DNA from: an uncultured Paracoccaceae bacterium
GTDB lineage: Bacteria; Pseudomonadota; Alphaproteobacteria; Rhodobacterales; Rhodobacteraceae
Assembly (NCBI GenBank): GCA_947500005.1
Contig: CANMQJ010000007.1
Span: 1 to 64,000 of the forward strand
Reading direction: 5' to 3'
Length of the DNA stretch: 64,000 nucleotides
Numbering within the stretch: position 1 is the first letter of the stretch; every line of letters begins with the position of its first letter. Of the stretch, positions 50,071 to 60,779 are shown piece after piece. A model generated the notes under the pieces. That model ran no database searches and was not told the DNA's origin. It saw nothing but the letters and a program-made list of their open reading frames with translations. The translations under genes were made by a program, and so were the position numbers.

Positions 50071-50544
50071 TCAGTCCTGCGACTGCATGCCGTGACCATG
50101 CCCCTTCATGTGGCGGTCCTTCATACGCGCATGGGCCTCGTCATACTCGGCCTGCGAGATCGCGCCATTGCCATCGGCATCCACGCGATCGAACATCTTG
50201 CCCATCCGTTGGCGCATGGGCATCTCGGCGGCGGTCAGGAACCCGTCCTCATCCGCGTCGAGCCGTTCCATCATCCGCTTGGCGCGCGCATCCGCCTGCT
50301 GACGGGCCTGTGCCTGCATCTCGTCCAGCGAAAGCTTGCCGTCGCCATCGGTGTCGGCCTGCTGGAACCGCGCGGCGCGGTGCTCTTCCATCTCGGCCTG
50401 CGTGATCTCGCCATTGCCGTCGGTGTCGAGCTCCTCGAAGCTCATGCCGTGACGCTCCTTGCCCGGCCCCATGGCCAGCGCGCCGGTGGCGGTCACCGCC
50501 GCCGCGGCCAGGAGGACTCCTGCGATAAAGCCTGCATGTTTCAT
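50071..50544 (-). CDS. Periplasmic EF-hand calcium-binding protein
   Basis: This 157-residue protein has a signal peptide (MKHAGFIAGVLLAAAAVTATGALA). Four EF-hand loops follow: DTDGNGEITQAE, DTDGDGKLSLDE, DADEDGFLTAAE and DADGNGAISQAE, each with the D-x-D-x-D/N-G pattern and a final Glu. It ends in a His/Met-rich tail (DRHMKGHGHGMQSQD) that could bind other metals. Start ATG 50544 has GGGAAGA upstream. It is the first gene of the sigma/anti-sigma/metal-sensor operon. The upstream region holds a direct 14-bp repeat (GTCTTTGTCTGACT twice, about 50561-50588). Confidence 0.88.
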   Translation of the reverse strand: MKHAGFIAGVLLAAAAVTATGALAMGPGKERHGMSFEELDTDGNGEITQAEMEEHRAARFQQADTDGDGKLSLDEMQAQARQQADARAKRMMERLDADEDGFLTAAEMPMRQRMGKMFDRVDADGNGAISQAEYDEAHARMKDRHMKGHGHGMQSQD

Positions 50545-50752
50545 GTCTCGATCTTCCCTTGTCTTTGTCTGACTGTCTTTGTCTGACTGACGGCCCGGTG
50601 CCGCCGACCATACATGTTCAACGCACCCCGGGGCCCTCTCCGTCGCATTTCGATGACAAAAAATTTCACGCGACCGGATGTCTCCTTCAAACCCGCGCGC
50701 AATGTCTCTATCTAGGACTTCGACGGTCACGCGAGATACAGCGAGAGAGCAC

Positions 50753-51148
50753 ATGAGCGAACATACCCTGCCCGGCGAGCTTGCCGAGCGCCCCATCTGG
50801 CCCGCGCTCTTCACCGGGTTCCGCCGGAAATGCCCCAATTGCGGCAAGGGTGCCATCCTGCACAGCTATCTCAAGGTGAACGATTGCTGCGCCGAATGCG
50901 GCGAGGAACTGTTCCACCACCGCGCCGATGACGGCCCGGCCTACCTGACCATCCTGATCGTCGGCCACCTGATGGCCCCGCTTCTGCACGTGGCCTTCGT
51001 CCAGTGGCGCCCCGAACCGCTGACGCTCTTCGCCATCTTTGCGCTTGGGTGTCTGGCGCTTTCGCTCTACCTTCTGCCCAGACTGAAGGGAGCGGTGGTC
51101 GCCTTCCAATGGGCGCGGCGCATGCACGGGTTCGACAAGGCCGCCTGA
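50753..51148 (+). CDS. DUF983 family protein with zinc ribbon
   Basis: This 131-residue protein has a short N-terminal segment, a zinc-ribbon-like pair of CxxC motifs (RRKCPNCGKGAIL and DCCAECGEEL) and two membrane helices (about 63-83 and 88-108, ILIVGHLMAPLLHVAF and TLFAIFALGCLALSLYLLP). It ends in a basic tail. This is the DUF983 layout, an inner-membrane family of unknown role common in Alphaproteobacteria. Start ATG 50753 preferred. It lies 23 bp before the NUDIX gene. Confidence 0.86.
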   Translation: MSEHTLPGELAERPIWPALFTGFRRKCPNCGKGAILHSYLKVNDCCAECGEELFHHRADDGPAYLTILIVGHLMAPLLHVAFVQWRPEPLTLFAIFALGCLALSLYLLPRLKGAVVAFQWARRMHGFDKAA

Positions 51149-51171
51149 CACCCGCGGGATCAGGAGGCACG

Positions 51172-51894
51172 ATGAACGAACAGACCACACAGCAGGCTCA
51201 GGACAAGACGGCCATCCGCAACGCGGCCACGGTGATCGTGCTGCGCGACCGGATGGACGACCCCGCCATCCTGATGGGACAGCGCGGCTCCAGGGCCGCC
51301 TTCATGCCCAACAAGTTCGTCTTTCCCGGCGGCGCGATGGACCCGACCGATGCGCACGTGCCGCTCGCCACGCCCCTGCCCCCGGTCTGTCGCGACCGCC
51401 TGCTGGACCAGGCCGAAGGCGATCTCTCCCATCCGCTCGCCGTGGCCGCGGTCCGCGAGTTGTGGGAAGAGACGGGCCTGATCCTGGGACGACCCGGAGA
51501 CTGGCCCGGCGAGGTACCCGCCGACTGGCAAAGCTTCGCTGCCACCGGTCACCTGCCCGCGGCCCATGCGCTGCAATTCGTGTTCCGCGCGCTTACCCCG
51601 CCGGGCCGGCCCCGCCGCTTCGACGCGCGGTTCTTCCTGGTGGACGCATCCGAGATCCGGGGCGATCCGGACGATTTCACCCATGCCTGCGACGAGCTTT
51701 CGCACCTGCAATGGATCCCGCTGCGCGAGGCGCGCAATTTCGATCTGCCCTTTATCACCGAGGTGGTGCTGGCCGAGGTCGGGGCCCGCGTGCATGACCC
51801 CGAGCCGCCCGCCTCCGTTCCCTATTTCCGCAACGATGACGAGGCGAGCCTCTTCCTCCGCCTGCGCGGCTATCCCATGCCCGAGACGGGCTAG
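51172..51894 (+). CDS. NUDIX hydrolase
   Basis: This 240-residue protein has a NUDIX fold: the strand AATVIVLRDRMDDPAILMGQ, then KFVFPGGAMDPTD. The Nudix helix AAVRELWEETGLI, with R-E-x-x-E-E-T-G, binds the metal. The gap between the glycines and the helix is long (about 45 residues), which places it with the NUDT7/NUDT19 coenzyme-A-type or other extended NUDIX proteins. Substrate unknown. AGGAGGCACG lies directly before ATG 51172. A good terminator follows the stop. Confidence 0.88.
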   Translation: MNEQTTQQAQDKTAIRNAATVIVLRDRMDDPAILMGQRGSRAAFMPNKFVFPGGAMDPTDAHVPLATPLPPVCRDRLLDQAEGDLSHPLAVAAVRELWEETGLILGRPGDWPGEVPADWQSFAATGHLPAAHALQFVFRALTPPGRPRRFDARFFLVDASEIRGDPDDFTHACDELSHLQWIPLREARNFDLPFITEVVLAEVGARVHDPEPPASVPYFRNDDEASLFLRLRGYPMPETG

Positions 51895-51940
51895 GCGCGG
51901 CCCGTCCCTTCGTCTCTTTGCAAATACTCGCGCCGAAGGC

Positions 51941-51962
51941 ACGCGCCGCAAGGCGCGTTTTT
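51941..51962 (+). terminator. Intrinsic terminator after the NUDIX gene
   Basis: The stem CGCGCC/GGCGCG with a GCAA tetraloop is followed directly by five Ts. It ends exactly at the stop codon of the convergent rnj gene. Confidence 0.85.
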
Positions 51963-53629
51963 CAGCGCATCCGGCTGATGACCACGGTGACCTCGGGCTT
52001 GCGGCCGATCTCGGTCTGCGCCGTCTGGCGCGCGATCCGGCGCAGCGCCTCCTCCAGCTTGCCATCGTCGCGCAGTGTCTTGGGATCGGCGCGCAGCAGG
52101 AACTGGTTCAGATCCTCCTCCATCACCTCGACCAGCTCCGCCTTCGAACTGCCCGTCTCCGGCAGGCCCATCGTGTCGCACCACGGCTCGCCCAGCGGTT
52201 CGTCCTCCTCGTCCAGGATCACCGTCACCGTCACATGCCCGTTCAGCGCCATGCGGATCCGGTCGCGCACCACGCCGTCCAGGGCGCCCACCTGCACCGA
52301 GCCGTCCAGGTATGTCCGTCCCGTCTCGACATACTCGACCACCTTGGGCGCATTGCCCGACAGGTCCAGCATCATCCCGTTCACCGCGACCACGCCAGCG
52401 CGCCCGTTCGCCTCGGCCAGCCTGGCATGTTCTCGCAGGTGGCGATGCTCGCCATGCATCGGGATCACCATCTGCGGCGCGACGATCTCGTGCATCCGCT
52501 CCAGGTCCGGCCGGTTGGCATGGCCCGAGACATGGTAGAGCCCCGAACTGTCATCGACGACATCCACCCCCTTCTCGCTGAGCTGGTTCATGATCGCGAT
52601 CACGCCCTTCTCGTTGCCGGGAATGGTCTTGGACGAAAACAGGAACAGGTCCCCCTCCTTCAGCTCCATGCCCCGGTATTTCCCCCGCGCCAGCTGGGCG
52701 CTTGCCGCACGCCGCTCGCCCTGGCTGCCGGTGACGATCAGCATGACGTGTTCGCGCGGGATGTCCTGCGCCTCCTCGGGGCCGATGACGCTCGGGAAAT
52801 CGACCAGCACCCCGGTCTCGATCGAGGCCTCGATCATCCGCCGCATCGCGCGGCCCAGCAGCACGACAGAGCGCCCCGCGCGCTCCCCGGCCTCGGCCAG
52901 CGTCTTCACCCGCGCCACGTTCGAGGCGAATGTCGTCGCCACCACCATGCCCTCGGCCTGCGCCACCAGCTTTGTGATCGCCGGCCCCAGCTCGGATTCC
53001 GACCGGCCCGGATGGGTCGAGAACACGTTGGTCGAATCGCAGATCAGCGCCTTGACGCCGGGTTTCGCGATGGCCGACCACAGGTCGGGATCAAAGGGCT
53101 CGCCCACGATCGGCTCGGGGTCGATCTTGAAATCGCCCGAATGCACCACGCGGCCCGCCGGGCTGTCGATAACCAGCCCGTTGCTTTCGGGGATGGAATG
53201 CGAGATCGGCGCGAAACTCACCGTGAACGGCCCCGCCGTGATGGTCTCGGGCCAGGGCGCGACCTCGCGCACCGCGTCCTGCGGCTGTCCGCGCTCCTCC
53301 ATCTTGCGCCGCGCCAGGTTGGCGGTGAAGGGACGCGCATAGACCGGCGCGCGCAGATCCGCGTGGCACAGCGCCACGGCCCCCACGTGATCCTCATGCG
53401 CATGGGTGACGAAGATCGCCTCCAGCCGGTCGCGCCGCTCCTTCAGCCAGCTCACGTCGGCAAAGATCAGGTCGACCCCGGGCGTGCTGTCCATGTCGGG
53501 AAAGGCCACGCCCAGATCCACAAGGATCAGCCGCTCCTCGCCCGGCTTGCCGTAGCCGTAGACATAGGCGTTCATGCCGATCTCGCCGGCGCCCCCAAGG
53601 GCCATGTAAATCAATCTCTCATTGCTCAT
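51962..53629 (-). CDS. rnj: Ribonuclease J
   Basis: This 555-residue metallo-beta-lactamase/beta-CASP nuclease has LGGAGEIGMNAYVYGY at the start and the zinc motif THAHEDH (about 75-81). SHSIPESNGLVIDSP and HSGDFKIDPEP follow, then the beta-CASP motifs, including VTGSQGERRAAS and HVSGHANRPDLERM, PMHGEHRHLREHA. It degrades and matures RNA by endonuclease and 5'-exonuclease action and is the main 5'-end nuclease in alphaproteobacteria. It overlaps coaX by 4 nt and ends the nuo-birA-coaX-rnj gene string. Confidence 0.95.
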   Translation of the reverse strand: MSNERLIYMALGGAGEIGMNAYVYGYGKPGEERLILVDLGVAFPDMDSTPGVDLIFADVSWLKERRDRLEAIFVTHAHEDHVGAVALCHADLRAPVYARPFTANLARRKMEERGQPQDAVREVAPWPETITAGPFTVSFAPISHSIPESNGLVIDSPAGRVVHSGDFKIDPEPIVGEPFDPDLWSAIAKPGVKALICDSTNVFSTHPGRSESELGPAITKLVAQAEGMVVATTFASNVARVKTLAEAGERAGRSVVLLGRAMRRMIEASIETGVLVDFPSVIGPEEAQDIPREHVMLIVTGSQGERRAASAQLARGKYRGMELKEGDLFLFSSKTIPGNEKGVIAIMNQLSEKGVDVVDDSSGLYHVSGHANRPDLERMHEIVAPQMVIPMHGEHRHLREHARLAEANGRAGVVAVNGMMLDLSGNAPKVVEYVETGRTYLDGSVQVGALDGVVRDRIRMALNGHVTVTVILDEEDEPLGEPWCDTMGLPETGSSKAELVEVMEEDLNQFLLRADPKTLRDDGKLEEALRRIARQTAQTEIGRKPEVTVVISRMR

Positions 53630-54405
53630 GCCGAGCCATTTTCCTTGTTGTAGCGATGGATCACGGTCAGCCCGTGCATCGTCAGATCATCTTCGAATAC
53701 GTCGAACAGGTCGGCAGTCTGCTGGAACAGCGGCGCCAACCCGCCCGTCGAAATCACCTTCATCGGGGCGTCATACTCCGCCTTGATCCGCGTACAGATC
53801 TCGCGCACCAGCCCGACATAGCCCCAGAACACGCCCGATTGCATGCATTCCACCGTGTTTGTCCCGATCACCTTCTGCGGTTTCGAGATATCGACATGCG
53901 GCAGCGCCGCCGCGGCCAGGTGCAGCGCCTCGAGGCTCAGGTTCACCCCCGGCGCGATCACGCCCCCCACATAGGCGCCGTCATGGGCCACCACGTCAAA
54001 GGTGGTCGCGGTCCCGAAATCGACCACGATCAGGTCCCCGCCATGCCGGTCGAAGGCGCCCGCCGTGTTCACCAGCCGGTCGGGCCCCACCTGCGTGCCC
54101 TGGTCCACGCGCGGGGGAAAAGGCAGCAGGCATTCGGGCTTGCCCACCACCAGCGGCCGGCAGCCGAAGAACCGGTCGGCAAAGACGCGCAGGTTGAACA
54201 CCACCCGCGGCACGGTCGACGAGATGATCACCTCGGTGATGTCCGCCTCGATCCCGTAATGCTTGATCAGCGTCGAGTACCAGGTGAAATAGGCATCCGC
54301 CGTGCGCGCGTGATGGGTCGAGGTCCGCAGCGTGCACAGGAACCGCGCGCCATCCCAGATCGAGAAGACGGTGTTGGTATTGCCGCAATCGATGGCCAGC
54401 AGCAT
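53626..54405 (-). CDS. coaX: Type III pantothenate kinase
   Basis: This 259-residue ASKHA-fold kinase opens MLLAIDCGNTNTVFSIWDG (phosphate loop with the conserved Asp). It has TSTHHARTADAYF, then RLVNTAGAFDRHGGDLIVVDFGTATTFD with the catalytic D-x-G-T-A-T and GGVIAPGVNLSLEAL, matching CoaX. It commits pantothenate to coenzyme A synthesis, without CoA feedback inhibition in this type. The gene overlaps rnj by 4 nt and follows birA by 11 bp. Confidence 0.95.
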   Translation of the reverse strand: MLLAIDCGNTNTVFSIWDGARFLCTLRTSTHHARTADAYFTWYSTLIKHYGIEADITEVIISSTVPRVVFNLRVFADRFFGCRPLVVGKPECLLPFPPRVDQGTQVGPDRLVNTAGAFDRHGGDLIVVDFGTATTFDVVAHDGAYVGGVIAPGVNLSLEALHLAAAALPHVDISKPQKVIGTNTVECMQSGVFWGYVGLVREICTRIKAEYDAPMKVISTGGLAPLFQQTADLFDVFEDDLTMHGLTVIHRYNKENGSA

Positions 54406-54416
54406 CGCCCGCCTCC

Positions 54417-55166
54417 TCAGAAATAGATATCCGCCGCCGGTATGCTCACGCGGCCATTCGCGGTGTTTAGGACAAGGTTGCCCTGCTCGTCCACCGTCTC
54501 GAACGTTCCGGCAGTCTCGCTCCGGCCCGTGCGCGCGGTGATCCCCTCACCCAATCGCGCCGCCCGGGCAAGCCAGGCCTCCCGGATGGGGGCGAAACCC
54601 TGCGTGACGAAACACGCCTCGTGCCGCGCATAGGCGGCGGCCAGTTCGCCCAGGAAATCCTCCGGCGTCACCGCGACGCCCGTCTCCGACAACAACGAAA
54701 CCGGACGCACCGCGCCGGGTTCCACCGCCTCCGGCAACGGCGCCTCGGCCAGGTTCACCCCGATCCCGATCGCCAGGTATCCCAGGCCCCTGCCCTGCCC
54801 GCTGCTCTCCAGCAGGATGCCGGCCAGCTTGCCGCCGTTCATGAGCACGTCGTTGGGCCATTTCAGCGCCAGCCCCTGCGCGCGTCCCGTCACCGCGACA
54901 CAGGCATCGAACAGCGCAAGTGCGGCCACGAAACTGCGCAAGGCCGCCTGTGCCGGCGTGCCTTCGGGCCGCATCACCAGGGTCGACGCCAGGTTGCCCG
55001 CCGGATCGGCCCAGGGCCGCGCCCGCCGCCCGCGCCCCTTCACCTGCCGCCGCGCCATGATCCAGACCGGCCCCGCCATCCGCGGCGCGATCCGCGCGGC
55101 CTCGTCCAGCGTGCTGTCCACCTCGTCCAGCACATGCAGACCATATCCCTCGGGCCAAGCGCTCAT
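54417..55166 (-). CDS. birA: Biotin-[acetyl-CoA-carboxylase] ligase
   Basis: This 249-residue BirA catalytic-type protein has no DNA-binding domain. DEVDSTLDEAARIA is followed by ARRQVKGRGRRARPWADPAG (the biotinyl-AMP loop, G-R-G-R-x-x-R-x-W). LALKWPNDVLMNGGKLAGILLES is the K-W-P-N-D motif, and the C-terminal SH3-like domain has GTFETVDEQGNLVL. It attaches biotin to carboxylase subunits. It lies between nuoN (101 bp) and coaX, an order conserved in the Rhodobacterales. A 9-bp GC-rich hairpin (55207-55227) sits in the nuoN-birA spacer. Confidence 0.95.
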   Translation of the reverse strand: MSAWPEGYGLHVLDEVDSTLDEAARIAPRMAGPVWIMARRQVKGRGRRARPWADPAGNLASTLVMRPEGTPAQAALRSFVAALALFDACVAVTGRAQGLALKWPNDVLMNGGKLAGILLESSGQGRGLGYLAIGIGVNLAEAPLPEAVEPGAVRPVSLLSETGVAVTPEDFLGELAAAYARHEACFVTQGFAPIREAWLARAARLGEGITARTGRSETAGTFETVDEQGNLVLNTANGRVSIPAADIYF

Positions 55167-55267
55167 GATCTTCCTCTTGCCGAAAATATCCCCGCCGGAG
55201 GCACCCGCGCCCTCCGGAGGAGGGCGCTGATCATGCCGCGCCGCAGGCGCGACCGCCTGGCAGCGGA

Positions 55268-56710
55268 TCAGTTGACAAGCGTCGCCGCCGCGGCCGCCGC
55301 CGCGCCTTCCACGCCGAACTGATAGACCACGCCGACCAGCATCAGCACCGCCGAAACCATCAGCGCGGCGTAGAGAACGGGGGTCGAGCGGGTGTCGATC
55401 GGCTCGGCATTCTCGGCGCCGAAATACATGTAGAAGACGATCCGCAGGTAGTAATAGGCCCCGATCACCGAGGCGATCGCCGAGGCGATCACCAACCCTG
55501 TCAGCCCCGCCGCGACACCGGCCTGCCAGACGCCGAACTTGGCGAAGAAGCCCAGGAAGGGCGGCACGCCGGCCAGGCTGAACATCAGGACCAGCACCGC
55601 CAGCGCGGCGGCGGGCTCGCGGCGTGCGTATTGGCGCAGCGCGTCGATATCGGTGACCGGCTTGCCGTCGCGCTCCATCATCAGGATGAAGGCAAAGGTG
55701 CCCACATTCATCGTCACGTAGACCGCGAGATAGATCAGCATCGCCTGCACGCCCGCGGCCGTGCCCGCCGCGAGGCCGATCAGCGCGTATCCCATATGCG
55801 CGATCGAGGAGAAGGCCATCAGCCGCTTGATGTCGCGCTGCCCGATGGCGGCGATCCCGCCCAGGAACATCGACAGCACCGACAGCAGAACCAGCACCTG
55901 CTGCCAGTCCGCCACCGCCGCGCCGAACGCGTCATGCAGCAGCCGGGCAAACAGGGCCATTGCCGCCACTTTCGGCGCGGTCGCGAAAAAGGCGGTAACC
56001 GGCGTCGGCGCCCCTTCGTACACATCCGGCGTCCACATGTGGAAGGGCACCGCCGAGACCTTGAAGGCCAGGCCCGAGATCAGGAAGATCAAACCGAACA
56101 GCAGGCCCAGCGACACCTCGCCATGCACGGCCGTCTGGATGATGCCCGAGAACAGCGTCGTTCCGGAATAGCCATAGACCAGCGACGCGCCGTAAAGCAG
56201 CAGGCCCGAGCTGAGCGCCCCCAGCACGAAATATTTCAGACCCGCCTCGGTCGATTTCGCGCTGTCGCGGCGCAGCGAGGCCACGACGTAAAGTGCCAGC
56301 GATTGCAGCTCCAGCCCCATGTAGAGCGCCATCAGGTCGCCCGCGCTCACCATCATCATCATGCCGACCGAGGCCAGCGCGATCAGAACCGGGTATTCGA
56401 AGCGCAAAAGCCCCCTGCGCTGCATGTACTCCTGGCTCATCACCATCACGATGCCCGCCGACAGCAGGATCGCGACCTTGGCGAAACGGGCAAAGCCGTC
56501 ATCGACGAACATGCCGCCAAAGGCCAGGTTCACCCCCTCGCCACTGGTGGCGATCCAGATCGCCAGCACCGCCATCAGCCCAGCGGTGATCCAGGTCAGC
56601 AGCGGCGCCAGCGCGTCCTTGGTGGTATAGACCGCGCCGATCAGCGCCAGCATGGCATAGACGGCCAGAATGATCTCGGGCAGGATAACGCTCAGATCGG
56701 ACTGGATCAT
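55268..56710 (-). CDS. nuoN: NADH-quinone oxidoreductase subunit N
   Basis: This 480-residue antiporter-like proton-pumping subunit of complex I has about fourteen helices. [20 protein letters not shown] contains the conserved Glu of helix 5, and AEAGLKYF-type [22 protein letters not shown] and [11 protein letters not shown] follow. [19 protein letters not shown] carries the key lysine, and [15 protein letters not shown] lies in the last third. ATG 56710 has GAGGGGG upstream; a TTG further up is not needed. It is the last nuo gene, 11 bp after nuoM. Confidence 0.96.
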   Translation of the reverse strand: MIQSDLSVILPEIILAVYAMLALIGAVYTTKDALAPLLTWITAGLMAVLAIWIATSGEGVNLAFGGMFVDDGFARFAKVAILLSAGIVMVMSQEYMQRRGLLRFEYPVLIALASVGMMMMVSAGDLMALYMGLELQSLALYVVASLRRDSAKSTEAGLKYFVLGALSSGLLLYGASLVYGYSGTTLFSGIIQTAVHGEVSLGLLFGLIFLISGLAFKVSAVPFHMWTPDVYEGAPTPVTAFFATAPKVAAMALFARLLHDAFGAAVADWQQVLVLLSVLSMFLGGIAAIGQRDIKRLMAFSSIAHMGYALIGLAAGTAAGVQAMLIYLAVYVTMNVGTFAFILMMERDGKPVTDIDALRQYARREPAAALAVLVLMFSLAGVPPFLGFFAKFGVWQAGVAAGLTGLVIASAIASVIGAYYYLRIVFYMYFGAENAEPIDTRSTPVLYAALMVSAVLMLVGVVYQFGVEGAAAAAAATLVN

Positions 56711-56721
56711 CTCCGTCCCCC

Positions 56722-58263
56722 TCAATTCGATGCGTGCTGGGTCGCGGCCTCGGCCGCCGCCAGCGCGGTGTCATAATTCTGGACCAGTGCCTCGGTCGAG
56801 GGGCCGATGATATCGGTCACCAGCGACGGGTAGACGCCCAGCAGGATGGTCATCACGATCAGCGGGGCAAAGACCGTCCGTTCGCGCGTGTTCATGTCGG
56901 TGATGGCCTTCAGGCTCTCCTTGATGAGATCCCCGAACACCACGCGGCGATAGAGCCACAGCGCGTAGCCCGCGCTGAAGATCACGCCCGTCGCGGCCAC
57001 CGCCGTCACCCAGGTATTGACCTGGAAGGCACCCATCAGGGTCAGGAACTCGCCGATGAAACCACTGGTGCCCGGCAGGCCGACATTGGCCATGGTGAAC
57101 AGCATGAAGACCAGCGCATAGGCGGGCATCCGGTTCACCAGCCCGCCATAGGCGTCGATCTCGCGCGTGTGCATGCGGTCATAGATCACGCCAACGCACA
57201 GGAACAGCGCCGCCGAGATGAAGCCGTGGCTGAGCATCTGGAAGATCGCGCCATCGACGCCCTGCTGGTTCGCGGCGAAGATCCCCATCGTGACAAAGCC
57301 CATATGCGCGACCGAGGAATAGGCGATCAGCTTCTTCATGTCCTCCTGCACCAGCGCCACCAGCGAGGTGTAGACCACCGCGATCGCCGAGAGCCACAGG
57401 ATGAAGGTGCTCATCACATCGGCGCCCACCGGGAACATCGGCAGCGAGAAGCGCAGGAAGCCATAGCCGCCCATCTTGAGCAGGATCGCGGCCAGCACGA
57501 CCGACCCCGCCGTCGGCGCCTGAACGTGCGCGTCGGGCAGCCAGGTATGGACCGGCCACATCGGCATCTTGACCGCGAAGCTGGCGAAGAAGGCCAGGAA
57601 CATCAGCGTCTGCACGCCGCCCACGATGTAGAGCCCCAGGACCGAGAACCCCTCGGAGGAGAACTGATGGCTCAGCAGCGCCTCGATATCGGTGGTGCCC
57701 GCATCGGCATACATCGCCACCATCGCCACCAGCATCAGTACCGAGCCGAGGAAGGTGTAGAGGAAGAACTTGAAGCTGGCATAGATCCGGTCCTTGCCGC
57801 CCCAGATCCCGATGATCAGGAACATCGGGATCAGCCCCGCCTCGAAGAACAGGTAGAACAGCACCAGGTCCAGCGCCATGAACACGCCCAGCATGAGCGT
57901 TTCCAGCAGCAGGAAGGCGATCATGTATTCCTTGACCCGCGTCGTGACCTCCCAGCTGGCCAGGATGGTCAGTGGCATGATGAAGGTCGTCAGCAGCACG
58001 AAGAGAACGCTGATCCCGTCCACGCCCATCTTGTATTTCAGGCCCAGGATCCACTCGGCCTCTTCCACCATCTGGAAACCGGTATCTGCCGGGTCGAAGC
58101 CGGTATAGATCCCGATCGAGACGAGGAAGGTCACCGTGGTGGCGAACAGCGCCACCCACTTGGCATTCCGCTGCGCCGCCGCGTCCTCGCCGCGCAGGAA
58201 TAGCGCGAGGATGCTCGCCGCCAGCGCCGGGATGAAGGTGACGATGGAAAGGATGTTGTCCAT
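56722..58263 (-). CDS. nuoM: NADH-quinone oxidoreductase subunit M
   Basis: This 513-residue antiporter-like subunit has [26 protein letters not shown], with the conserved helix-5 Glu. It also has [41 protein letters not shown] (blocks [11 protein letters not shown] and KMGGYG) and [20 protein letters not shown], and [12 protein letters not shown] near the end. It pumps protons in the membrane arm. ATG 58263 overlaps the nuoL stop by one base (TAATG); a longer frame to 58650 lies inside nuoL. Confidence 0.96.
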   Translation of the reverse strand: MDNILSIVTFIPALAASILALFLRGEDAAAQRNAKWVALFATTVTFLVSIGIYTGFDPADTGFQMVEEAEWILGLKYKMGVDGISVLFVLLTTFIMPLTILASWEVTTRVKEYMIAFLLLETLMLGVFMALDLVLFYLFFEAGLIPMFLIIGIWGGKDRIYASFKFFLYTFLGSVLMLVAMVAMYADAGTTDIEALLSHQFSSEGFSVLGLYIVGGVQTLMFLAFFASFAVKMPMWPVHTWLPDAHVQAPTAGSVVLAAILLKMGGYGFLRFSLPMFPVGADVMSTFILWLSAIAVVYTSLVALVQEDMKKLIAYSSVAHMGFVTMGIFAANQQGVDGAIFQMLSHGFISAALFLCVGVIYDRMHTREIDAYGGLVNRMPAYALVFMLFTMANVGLPGTSGFIGEFLTLMGAFQVNTWVTAVAATGVIFSAGYALWLYRRVVFGDLIKESLKAITDMNTRERTVFAPLIVMTILLGVYPSLVTDIIGPSTEALVQNYDTALAAAEAATQHASN

Positions 58264-60392
58264 TACTGCGCTCCCCCGCCGATCGACATCCAGGTGACAA
58301 GGGCGGCGATGCCCAGAACCATGTAGAAGGCATAGGTAAAGATGTAGCCCGACTGCGCCCGGCCCGCGAGGCGGGTCAGATACGGCACGATACCCATCGA
58401 GACCCCGTTGATCGTCCCGTCGATGGCGTTGCCGTCGCCCCGCTTCCACAGGAACCGTCCGATCATCACCGCAGGCTTCACGAACACGACGTTGTACAGT
58501 TCGTCGAAATACCACTTGTTCTTGAGGAACAGGTAAAGCGGCTGCTGGTTCTGCGCCAGGCGCCCCGGCAGCGACGGGTTCACGATATAGAACAGATAGG
58601 CCAGTCCAAGGCCCAGCAGCATCGCGACAAAGGGAGAGACCTTGACCCATTTCGGCGCGTTATGCGCATCGTCGAGAACGTGGTTGTCCGGCCCCATGTA
58701 AAGCGCGCCGTCGCCCGGCTCGCCCGCGAAGGTATAGTGATGCTCGGTATAGGCGTCCGAAACCTCGGTGACCGGGGTTTCGGTGGCATGCCCGTCAGTC
58801 TCCTCCTCACCGTGGGACGCGTCGGCGGCGTGCACTTCGCCTTCCCCATGCGCGCCCATCTCGGCCACCGGGATGCCATAGAACTTGCCCACCTGGTCGG
58901 CATGGCCAAAGAAGCTGCTGTACCAGATCATGCCGGCAAAGACCGCGCCAAGGCTCAGCACGCCCAGCGGCACCAGCATGACCTTCGGGCTTTCATGCGC
59001 ATGCTCATGCGTGTGCCGGTCGCCGCGCTGCTCGCCATAGAACGTCAGGAAGATCAGCCGCCAGCTGTAGAAAGAGGTCATGGCAGCGGCGATCACCAGC
59101 AGCCAGAAACCATAGCCGGTGCCGCCCGCATAGGCGCTTTCGATGATGGCATCCTTGGACAGGAACCCTGCGAACCCGATCTGGGTCAGCGGGATGCCCA
59201 CCCCGGTGATGGCCAGCGTGCCTATCATCATCGCGGCGAAGGTATAGGGGATCTTCTTGCGCAGGTTGCCATAGTTCATCATGTCCTGCTCGTGATGCAT
59301 CGCATGGATGACCGAGCCCGCTCCGAGGAACAGAAGCGCCTTGAAGAACGCATGGGTGAACAGGTGGAACATGGCCGCCGAATACATGCCCACGCCCGCG
59401 GCCACGAACATATAGCCCAGCTGCGAACAGGTCGAATAGGCGATCACCCGCTTGATATCGGTCTGCACCAGACCCACGGTGGCGGCAAAGAAGGCGGTCG
59501 TGGCCCCGATCACCGTGATGAACATGGCGGCCCCGTCGGCGAACTCGTAGAGCGGCGACATGCGGCAGACGAGGAAGACACCCGCCGTCACCATGGTCGC
59601 GGCGTGGATCAGCGCGGAAACGGGTGTCGGACCCTCCATCGCGTCGGGCAGCCAGGTATGCAGCAAAAGCTGCGCGGACTTGCCCATCGCCCCGATGAAG
59701 AGAAGCACGCCCACCACCTCGACCGCGTTCCACTCGGACCACAAAAAGGTCACCTGCGTCTCGGCCAGGGTCGGCACGGCGGCGAAGATGTCGGAAAAGT
59801 TGATGCTGTCCACCAGGAAGAACAGCGCGAAGATGCCCAGGGCAAAGCCGAAATCGCCCACCCGGTTGACGATGAATGCCTTCATCGCCGCCGCATTGGC
59901 ACTTGGCTTGCGATAGTAGAACCCGATCAGCAGGTACGAGGCGACGCCCACGCCCTCCCAGCCAAAGAACATCTGCACCAGGTTGTCCGCCGTCACCAGC
60001 ATCAGCATCGCGAAGGTGAAGAAGGACAGATAGGCGAAGAAACGCGGCTTGTAGCTTTCCCCGGTCCGGAAATTCGCGTCGTGATCCATATAGCCGAAGC
60101 TGTAGAGATGCACGAGCGCCGAAACCGTCGTCACCACGATCAGCATGATCGCGGTCAGCCGGTCCAGCCGGATCGCCCACGAGGTCGAGAGCGAGCCGCT
60201 TTCGATCCAGCGGAACAGCTCGATCTGCTGGGTCTCGCCGTTGAAGGCGAAGAACACGATCCAGCTGAGCAGGCAGGCGAGGAACAGCAGGCCCGTCGCG
60301 GTCCACATCGCGGCCTTCTCGCCGATGAACTTCCAGCCGAACCCGCAGATCAGCGCGCCCACCAGCGGGGCAAAGAGGATGATCGTTTCCAT
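58263..60392 (-). CDS. nuoL: NADH-quinone oxidoreductase subunit L
   Basis: This 709-residue subunit is long for NuoL. It has the antiporter core ([85 protein letters not shown]). A long lateral helix follows, anchored by a C-terminal membrane segment ([13 protein letters not shown]). A His/Glu/Asp-rich insertion around residues 470-560 ([28 protein letters not shown]) accounts for the extra length. Six nucleotides separate it from nuoK. Confidence 0.96.
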   Translation of the reverse strand: METIILFAPLVGALICGFGWKFIGEKAAMWTATGLLFLACLLSWIVFFAFNGETQQIELFRWIESGSLSTSWAIRLDRLTAIMLIVVTTVSALVHLYSFGYMDHDANFRTGESYKPRFFAYLSFFTFAMLMLVTADNLVQMFFGWEGVGVASYLLIGFYYRKPSANAAAMKAFIVNRVGDFGFALGIFALFFLVDSINFSDIFAAVPTLAETQVTFLWSEWNAVEVVGVLLFIGAMGKSAQLLLHTWLPDAMEGPTPVSALIHAATMVTAGVFLVCRMSPLYEFADGAAMFITVIGATTAFFAATVGLVQTDIKRVIAYSTCSQLGYMFVAAGVGMYSAAMFHLFTHAFFKALLFLGAGSVIHAMHHEQDMMNYGNLRKKIPYTFAAMMIGTLAITGVGIPLTQIGFAGFLSKDAIIESAYAGGTGYGFWLLVIAAAMTSFYSWRLIFLTFYGEQRGDRHTHEHAHESPKVMLVPLGVLSLGAVFAGMIWYSSFFGHADQVGKFYGIPVAEMGAHGEGEVHAADASHGEEETDGHATETPVTEVSDAYTEHHYTFAGEPGDGALYMGPDNHVLDDAHNAPKWVKVSPFVAMLLGLGLAYLFYIVNPSLPGRLAQNQQPLYLFLKNKWYFDELYNVVFVKPAVMIGRFLWKRGDGNAIDGTINGVSMGIVPYLTRLAGRAQSGYIFTYAFYMVLGIAALVTWMSIGGGAQ

Positions 60393-60398
60393 CTGCCC

Positions 60399-60704
60399 TT
60401 ACCCTTTCATCACGTTGACGTCTTCGACCGCGATCGTGCCGCGGTTGCGGAAGAAGCAGACGAGGATCGCCAGGCCGATCGCCGCCTCGGCGGCCGCCAC
60501 GGTCAGCACGAAAAGAGTGAAGACCTGGCCCACCAGATCGCCCAGGAAGGCGGAAAAGGCCACCAGGTTGATGTTCACCGCCAGCAGCATCAGCTCGATG
60601 CTCATCAACAGGATGATCACGTTCTTCCGGTTGAGGAAGAGCCCGAAGATCCCGATGACGAACAGCGTCGCCGCCACCGTCAGGTAATGTTCCAATCCGA
60701 TCAT
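60399..60704 (-). CDS. nuoK: NADH-quinone oxidoreductase subunit K
   Basis: This 101-residue subunit has three helices. [33 protein letters not shown] holds the conserved Glu within MSIELMLL, and [20 protein letters not shown] holds the second Glu. These glutamates lie on the proton path next to NuoJ and NuoN. It is separated from nuoJ by the inserted small secreted-protein gene, unlike the direct nuoJK coupling in most bacteria. Confidence 0.97.
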   Translation of the reverse strand: MIGLEHYLTVAATLFVIGIFGLFLNRKNVIILLMSIELMLLAVNINLVAFSAFLGDLVGQVFTLFVLTVAAAEAAIGLAILVCFFRNRGTIAVEDVNVMKG

Positions 60705-60779
60705 CTCACGTCCCTCCGGGTCATGCGCCCGTCTTTGTCTCTTGTCTCGGTGCGATGTCGCGCCCGATCCGGGCCCGGC

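Noticed and set aside
55207..55227. 9-bp GC-rich hairpin between nuoN and birA as a terminator
   Set aside because: There is no T-run and birA-coaX-rnj follow in the same direction, so termination is not supported; mentioned only in the birA entry.
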